From contig UQMQ01000096.1 of the NCBI GenBank assembly GCA_900542245.1, positions 1-9,092 on the forward strand: DNA of 9,092 bases. The letters run 5' to 3'. The notes below the pieces were generated by a model. It was not told where the DNA came from. It saw only the letters and a list, made by a program, of their open reading frames with translations, and searched no databases. This DNA comes from an uncultured Eubacteriales bacterium (lineage in GTDB: Bacteria > Bacillota > Clostridia > Peptostreptococcales > Anaerovoracaceae). Of this stretch, positions 5,230 through 9,092 are shown in pieces. The position numbers and the translations under genes were made by a program. Every line of letters begins with the position of its first letter. Position 1 is the stretch's first letter.

Positions 5230-6906
5230 ATGGAATTCAAGAGCGACATTCAGATTGCACAAGAAACAGCTATGACAAACATCAGTGCGCTTGCGGCACA
5301 GGCAGGCATTGATGAACAGTATCTGGAGCTGTACGGCAAGTACAAGGCAAAAATTGATTACAAACTGTTAAAGGACAAGGCTGACGTGCCGGACGGCAAG
5401 CTGGTGCTGGTGACTGCGATCTCGCCGACCCCTGCGGGCGAGGGCAAGACGACGACAACTGTCGGACTGGCGGATGCGCTGCACAAGCTGGGTAAGAATG
5501 TTTTCGCGGCGCTGCGCGAACCATCTCTCGGTCCGGTATTCGGCATTAAGGGCGGCGCGGCTGGCGGCGGCTACGCACAGGTCGTACCGATGGAGGACAT
5601 CAATCTGCACTTCACCGGCGATATGCACGCGATCGGCATTGCCAACAATCTGATTGCAGCCTGTCTGGACAATCATATGCAGCAGGGCAACCGTCTCGGC
5701 ATCGATGTCAAAAAGATTACTTGGAAGCGTGTCGTTGATATGAACGACAGACAGCTCCGTGAGATCGTCGATGGTCTTGGCGGCCGCACACAGGGCGTAC
5801 CGCGCGAGGACGGTTTTGAGATCACAGTTGCCAGTGAGATCATGGCGATTTTGTGCCTGTCCAAGGATATTTTGGATTTGAAGGATAAGGTGGCAGCCAT
5901 CATCGTCGGCTATACCTATGATGATAAACCGGTGACTGTCGCGGATCTGAAGATTCAGGGTGCAGTCGCTGCAGTCCTGAAAGACGCGCTCAAACCGAAT
6001 CTGGCACAGACGCTGGAGCATACACCGGCATTCATCCATGGCGGACCGTTCGCAAATATCGCCCATGGCTGCAATTCCATCATGGCGACCAGAATGGCGC
6101 TCAAACTGGCAGACATCGTGGTCACAGAGGCCGGATTTGCGGCAGATCTGGGCGCTGAAAAATTCGTTGATATCAAATGCCGCAAGGCGGGTCTGCACCC
6201 GTCGGCGGCGGTCGTTGTCGCGACGGTCAGAGCGCTGAAATATCATGGCGGCGTTGCCAAGGAAAATCTAAACCACGAAAATCTCGAGGCACTGGCTAAG
6301 GGTCTGCCGAACCTGCTGCAGCATGTCGAAAATGTCACGCGCAATTTTGGTCTCCCATGTGTTGTCGCGATTAACCGCTTCCCGACCGATACCGAGGCGG
6401 AGCTTGCGCTGGTCAGAGAAAAATGCAAAGAGCTCGGCGTCAACGTGGCGCTCTCCGAAGTATGGGGCAAAGGCGGTGCCGGCGGCATCGAGCTGGCGGA
6501 GGAAGTGCTGCGTCTGGTCGAAGGAGAGAACAATTTCCACTTTGTCTATGAAGATGACCTATCCCTCAAAGATAAGATCGAAGCGGTCGCATCTAAAATC
6601 TATCGCGCCGACGGCGTGATCTTTACCACCGCTGCGAAAAAGCAGCTTGAGACCATCGAAGGACTCGGATTCGGCAAGCTGCCTGTCTGCATGGCAAAGA
6701 CGCAGTACAGCTTTTCGGACGATCCGACGCTGCTGGGCGCACCGAGAGGCTTCCAAATCACCATCAAGGACGTCAAGGTCTGCTCCGGCGCGGGCTTCGT
6801 TGTTGCCAGAACCGGCGACATCATGACCATGCCGGGTCTGCCGAAAATTCCGGCAGCCGAGAAGATCGACGTTGACGAAAACGGCGTCATCACCGGTCTG
6901 TTCTAG
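5230..6906 (+). CDS. fhs: formate-tetrahydrofolate ligase
   Basis: Fhs joins formate to tetrahydrofolate at the cost of ATP, giving 10-formyl-THF for purines, fMet-tRNA and, in acetogens, the methyl branch of the Wood-Ljungdahl pathway. The enzyme is cytoplasmic and normally a tetramer. The 558 residues match the usual length of about 556. The P-loop TPAGEGKTT is at 67-75. The family block EPSLGPVFGIKGGAAGGGYAQ begins at residue 97 and leads into MEDINLHFTGD (121-131). HGGPFANIAHGCNS, VTEAGFAADLGAEKF and the C-terminal TMPGLPKIPAAEKI are also typical. The start at 5230 has GGAG at 5220-5223, six bases upstream. It begins 42 bases after rnhB with no terminator or convincing promoter between, so cotranscription with rbgA-rnhB is possible. 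No Wood-Ljungdahl cluster genes are in the window, so a role in acetogenesis cannot be claimed. Confidence 0.98.
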   Translation: MEFKSDIQIAQETAMTNISALAAQAGIDEQYLELYGKYKAKIDYKLLKDKADVPDGKLVLVTAISPTPAGEGKTTTTVGLADALHKLGKNVFAALREPSLGPVFGIKGGAAGGGYAQVVPMEDINLHFTGDMHAIGIANNLIAACLDNHMQQGNRLGIDVKKITWKRVVDMNDRQLREIVDGLGGRTQGVPREDGFEITVASEIMAILCLSKDILDLKDKVAAIIVGYTYDDKPVTVADLKIQGAVAAVLKDALKPNLAQTLEHTPAFIHGGPFANIAHGCNSIMATRMALKLADIVVTEAGFAADLGAEKFVDIKCRKAGLHPSAAVVVATVRALKYHGGVAKENLNHENLEALAKGLPNLLQHVENVTRNFGLPCVVAINRFPTDTEAELALVREKCKELGVNVALSEVWGKGGAGGIELAEEVLRLVEGENNFHFVYEDDLSLKDKIEAVASKIYRADGVIFTTAAKKQLETIEGLGFGKLPVCMAKTQYSFSDDPTLLGAPRGFQITIKDVKVCSGAGFVVARTGDIMTMPGLPKIPAAEKIDVDENGVITGLF

Positions 6907-6922
6907 GTATAATAAAAACAGT

Positions 6923-6953
6923 TTGCATATTTTTTTCACGCTCGCAATAGAAT
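6923..6953 (+). promoter_or_regulatory. possible promoter for the tandem OB-fold gene
   Basis: TTGCAT at 6923-6928 and TAGAAT at 6948-6953 (5 of 6) are 19 bases apart, slightly long. The inverted repeat CGCTCG (6939-6944) and CGAGCG (6969-6974) brackets the -10 box and the likely start, and its right arm abuts the Shine-Dalgarno GGAGG (6975-6979). Read-through from fhs cannot be excluded, since no fhs terminator is evident. Confidence 0.35.
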
Positions 6954-6984
6954 GTAGAAACATGGAAACGAGCGGGAGGAAAAG

Positions 6985-7587
6985 ATGGAAAGTAATGTAG
7001 CGGAACTTTGCGGGGTCGTGCTTTCGGACCTGGAATTCAGCCATAAGACATATGGTGAGATTTTTTATACATTCGTGCTTGGCATCGAGCGCCGCAGCGG
7101 TTATATCGATGAGATCAATATCATGATCTCCGAACGGCTGATTTTCGACCACACGCCGCGGGTGAAGGACTTCGTGGAGATCAAGGGACAGATCAGGACG
7201 TACAATGAGGTCGTGGAGAGCCGGAACAAACTGCATGTCGTAGTATTCGCAAAAGAGATTTTCTTCAGTGAAAATTTCGGTTATAACGAAAACTATATTT
7301 ATCTGGAGGGGTTCCTCTGCAAGCCGCCGCTACGCCGGACTTCGCCGATGGGCAGGGAGATTTGCGACCTGATGCTGGCGGTCAACCGCATGTACAATAA
7401 GTCCGACTATATCCCTTGCATTGCTTGGGGTAGGAACGCCGCGTATGCAGAGAGCCTCGATGTCGGTACGAAGCTGATGCTGGAGGGCAGACTGCAGAGC
7501 AGAGAGTACAAAAAGAAGCTGGACGACGGCAGCGCCGAGGTGCGCAAGGCGTTTGAGGTCTCCATCGTCAAACTGGAAGAAGCGTAG
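6985..7587 (+). CDS. single-stranded DNA-binding (SSB)-like protein with two OB folds
   Basis: The 200-residue protein seems to contain two OB-fold units joined head to tail. The first (about residues 5-93) runs from ELCGVVLSDLEF to VKDFVEIKGQIRTYN. The second (about 105-198) runs from YIYLEGFLCKPPLRRT through GREICDLMLAVNR, SDYIPCIAWGR and VGTKLMLEGRLQSREY. The second unit resembles bacterial SSB (G-rich strand turn, IPCIAWG, then the VGxxLxLEGRLQSR strand). The first is more diverged but keeps the same plan. It lacks the Gly/Pro/Gln-rich linker and acidic DDDIPF tip of replicative SSB, so it is probably a specialised SSB or replication accessory protein. Similar two-domain proteins of unknown role occur in Clostridia. 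The start at 6985 has GGAGG five bases upstream. It is monocistronic or follows fhs, and a strong terminator comes next. Confidence 0.75.
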   Translation: MESNVAELCGVVLSDLEFSHKTYGEIFYTFVLGIERRSGYIDEINIMISERLIFDHTPRVKDFVEIKGQIRTYNEVVESRNKLHVVVFAKEIFFSENFGYNENYIYLEGFLCKPPLRRTSPMGREICDLMLAVNRMYNKSDYIPCIAWGRNAAYAESLDVGTKLMLEGRLQSREYKKKLDDGSAEVRKAFEVSIVKLEEA

Positions 7588-7602
7588 GGGGGCAAATCCC
7601 CC
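7588..7602 (+). terminator. short GGGGG/CCCCC hairpin directly after the OB-fold gene
   Basis: GGGGG (7588-7592) and CCCCC (7598-7602) flank CAAAT. Only a broken T run (GTCTGCTTTG) follows, so alone it would be a weak terminator. It may be a 3' stability element, with the stronger hairpin downstream doing the terminating. Confidence 0.45.
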
Positions 7603-7614
7603 GTCTGCTTTGTG

Positions 7615-7662
7615 AAATCGCCTCAGCAGGACATTTTGCGTCTTGCGGGGCGATTTGTTTTG
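7615..7662 (+). terminator. strong intrinsic terminator after the OB-fold gene
   Basis: AAATCGCC (7615-7622) and GGCGATTT (7649-7656) pair perfectly. The stem continues inwards through 7632/7640 with one bulged A (7625) and two G-U pairs to a seven-base loop. GTTTTGTG follows. The 3' arm overlaps the -35 to -10 spacer of the glyA promoter. Confidence 0.8.
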
Positions 7663-7671
7663 TGATAAAAT
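7643..7671 (+). promoter_or_regulatory. extended -10 promoter for glyA
   Basis: TGATAAAAT at 7663-7671 is an extended -10 (TG, one base, then TAAAAT, 5 of 6). A weak TTGCGG at 7643-7648 lies 17 bases upstream. A second candidate is TTGTTT (7655-7660) with TATTAT (7677-7682) at 16 bases. Either gives a leader of roughly 65-80 bases containing a GTCTG/CAGAC hairpin (7691-7695/7711-7715). Confidence 0.5.
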
Positions 7672-7755
7672 ATTTTTATTATGCAATGCAGTCTGTCAAC
7701 TGATGGGATGCAGACACGAGCAGAGCGGCAAATAGAAAATTGGAGGGAAACAAAC

Positions 7756-9012
7756 ATGTTCGATGTGAACGGAAAAGACAACAGCACTTACAATGTCGAT
7801 AATTTTGAGTTTATCAAAAAGACATCACCGATCGTGGGCGGACTGATCGAAAAGGAATATAACCGTCAAAAAAACAACGTGGAGCTCATCGCTTCCGAAA
7901 ACTACTGCTCAGAGGCGGTTCTCGCGGCGTGCGGCAGTTGTCTCTCGTGGAAATACGCGGAGGGCTATCCTTACGTGCGTACCTCCGGTAATACGAGCCG
8001 TTACTATGGCGGAACAGAGTTTGTAGATGAGCTCGAGGAATATTGCTGTGATATGTGGAGAAAGGTATTCGACACCGACTACCACGTCAATGTACAGCCG
8101 CACAGTGGTTCTCAGGCGAATTTCGCGGCGTACAAGGCGATTTTGCAGCCGGGAGATACGATCCTTTCCTTGAGTCTGGATAATGGCGGACATTTGACAC
8201 ATGGATCGTCTGTCAACTTCAGCGGTAAATTATACAATATGGTATTCTACGATGTAGACGAAAGAGGCTACATCGATATGCAGGATGTGCGTAAAAAAGC
8301 ACTGGCGTGCAGACCGCAGATGATCCTGACCGGCGCTTCTGCTTATTCCAGAACGATTGATTTTGCGGCGTTCGCGGAGATCGCGAAGGAGGTCGGCGCT
8401 TACTTTGTTGTCGATATGGCGCATATCGCGGGACTGGTCGCCGGCGGCGCGCATCCGTCTCCGTTTGGGCATGCGGATATCATTACAACCACGACGCACA
8501 AGACGCTCAGAGGTCCGCGCGGCGGTTTGATCTTCGCAAGACCGGAGCTGGCTAAAAAGATCGACAGCGCGGTGTTCCCTTATGCACAGGGCGGTCCGCT
8601 GGAGCATGTCATCGCCGGTAAGGCTGTCTGTGCGGAAGAAGCGCTGCAGCCGGAATACAAGGAATATGTACATCAGGTCGTTAAGAACTGCAAGGCATTA
8701 TCCGACGAGTTCATCAAACTGGGCTACAAGATCGTAACCGGCGGCACAGATAACCACCTGATCTTGCTGGACCTCTCCGATGAACCATTCAGCGGCAGAG
8801 TCCTGCAGGAGGAGTGTGACAAGGTCGGCATTACGCTGAATAAGAACTGCGTTCCTTGTGAAAAGCGTACCCCGAAGGAGACCTCCGGCGTGCGTATCGG
8901 TACCGCCCCGATGACTACCAGAGGCTACAAGGAAGAGGATTTCGTCAAAGTCGTCCACAGAATCGATGAGGTTATCCAAAGACTCAGAGCCGAAGGTAAG
9001 GACGCTGAATAG
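7756..9012 (+). CDS. glyA: serine hydroxymethyltransferase
   Basis: GlyA is a PLP enzyme that interconverts serine plus THF with glycine plus 5,10-methylene-THF, the main supply of one-carbon units. The 418 residues are normal for the bacterial enzyme. Hallmarks are ELIASENY (43-50), KYAEGYP (66-72), NVQPHSGSQAN (112-122), GGHLTHG (144-150), GASAYSR (193-199), DMAHIAGLVAGG (220-231) and TTTTHKTLRGPRGG (244-257), with K249 as the PLP Schiff-base lysine. Between YP (72) and RYYGG (82-86) the usual two residues are replaced by nine, an insertion of about seven near the active-site mouth. The family LTNKYAEGYP is also SWKYAEGYP here. The start is the ATG at 7756, with GGAGGG (7742-7747) eight bases upstream; an ATG at 7681 would add 25 residues with no family match. 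It has its own promoter. Fhs, two genes upstream, uses the same THF pool. Confidence 0.97.
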   Translation: MFDVNGKDNSTYNVDNFEFIKKTSPIVGGLIEKEYNRQKNNVELIASENYCSEAVLAACGSCLSWKYAEGYPYVRTSGNTSRYYGGTEFVDELEEYCCDMWRKVFDTDYHVNVQPHSGSQANFAAYKAILQPGDTILSLSLDNGGHLTHGSSVNFSGKLYNMVFYDVDERGYIDMQDVRKKALACRPQMILTGASAYSRTIDFAAFAEIAKEVGAYFVVDMAHIAGLVAGGAHPSPFGHADIITTTTHKTLRGPRGGLIFARPELAKKIDSAVFPYAQGGPLEHVIAGKAVCAEEALQPEYKEYVHQVVKNCKALSDEFIKLGYKIVTGGTDNHLILLDLSDEPFSGRVLQEECDKVGITLNKNCVPCEKRTPKETSGVRIGTAPMTTRGYKEEDFVKVVHRIDEVIQRLRAEGKDAE

Positions 9013-9024
9013 AGAAGGACAAAA

Positions 9025-9059
9025 GTGCGCATAACGAAATCAGAGATTTCTATGCGCAC
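9025..9059 (-). terminator. hairpin after glyA, reading as a minus-strand terminator
   Basis: GTGCGCATA (9025-9033) and TATGCGCAC (9051-9059) pair perfectly. After a two-base bulge, GAAATC/GATTTC (9036-9041/9045-9050) closes on the loop AGA. On the plus strand no T run follows, but on the minus strand the hairpin is followed by TTTTGTCCTTCTC. It may stop a converging gene beyond the right edge and, less efficiently, glyA. Confidence 0.6.
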
Positions 9060-9061
9060 AT

Positions 9062-9081
9062 GGCGCTCACCTATGAGCGCC
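9062..9081. repeat. second perfect hairpin at the window edge
   Basis: GGCGCTCA (9062-9069) and TGAGCGCC (9074-9081) pair perfectly around CCTA. There is no T run on either side. A minus-strand frame ends in LAKRRS and a stop at 9071-9073, inside this hairpin, so it could mark the 3' end of a convergent gene; the visible part is too short to judge. Confidence 0.4.
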
Positions 9082-9092
9082 GCTTCGCAAGG

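Noticed and set aside
5368..6246. Long open frame of about 290 codons on the minus strand within fhs.
   Set aside because: It lies antisense to a certain gene, has no family resemblance, no ribosome binding site that I can see, and a composition (Cys, His, Arg rich) typical of a frame shadow.
8230..8673. Minus-strand open frame inside glyA.
   Set aside because: Antisense to a strongly conserved PLP enzyme and without recognisable protein features.
1..9092. Search for CRISPR arrays, tRNA or rRNA genes, insertion sequences, toxin-antitoxin or phage defence genes.
   Set aside because: No spaced direct repeats, terminal inverted repeats with transposase, cloverleaf sequence or defence-type domains were seen; the Xer-like gene alone does not indicate an integrated element.

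Overview
The window looks like an ordinary piece of a Firmicutes chromosome, most likely from class Clostridia. The evidence is gene content and style: strong AGGAGG-type ribosome binding sites, rplS close to rbgA and rnhB, a stand-alone ECF S component, formate-tetrahydrofolate ligase, a two-OB SSB-like protein and a mid-range G+C content. I see no phage, plasmid, insertion sequence, CRISPR or tRNA/rRNA sequence. All ten genes I support lie on the plus strand, and gaps are short (none above about 175 bases). Genus or family cannot be fixed from the sequence alone.

Layout. (1) 129-1258: two overlapping half-size chromate-type transporters, probably one heterodimeric permease, closed by a long-stem terminator. 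(2) 1367-2322: a promoter and a XerC/XerD-type tyrosine recombinase that lacks two residues of the standard catalytic set. (3) 2323-3107: a hairpin-rich leader and a membrane S component of an ECF vitamin transporter. (4) 3155-3656: a good promoter, a folded leader, ribosomal protein L19 and a textbook terminator. (5) 3686-6906: the ribosome assembly GTPase RbgA, RNase HII (ATGA overlap) and, 42 bases later, Fhs. (6) 6985-7587: a tandem OB-fold protein followed by a strong terminator. (7) 7643-9012: a promoter and serine hydroxymethyltransferase GlyA with an unusual short insertion. (8) 9013-9092: two hairpins, one of which reads as a terminator for a minus-strand gene beyond the window.

How the genes fit together. 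L19, RbgA and RNase HII form the conserved large-subunit assembly and genome maintenance neighbourhood of Firmicutes. Fhs and GlyA are two entry points to the tetrahydrofolate one-carbon pool: formate gives 10-formyl-THF, and serine gives glycine plus 5,10-methylene-THF. The S component may import a vitamin, but its substrate is not readable here. The Xer-like protein and the OB-fold protein are DNA-binding by family and have no obvious partner in the window.

I found no convincing undescribed multi-gene system. The best leads are the degenerate Xer active site, the competing stems upstream of the S component, the insertion in GlyA and the two-domain OB protein.
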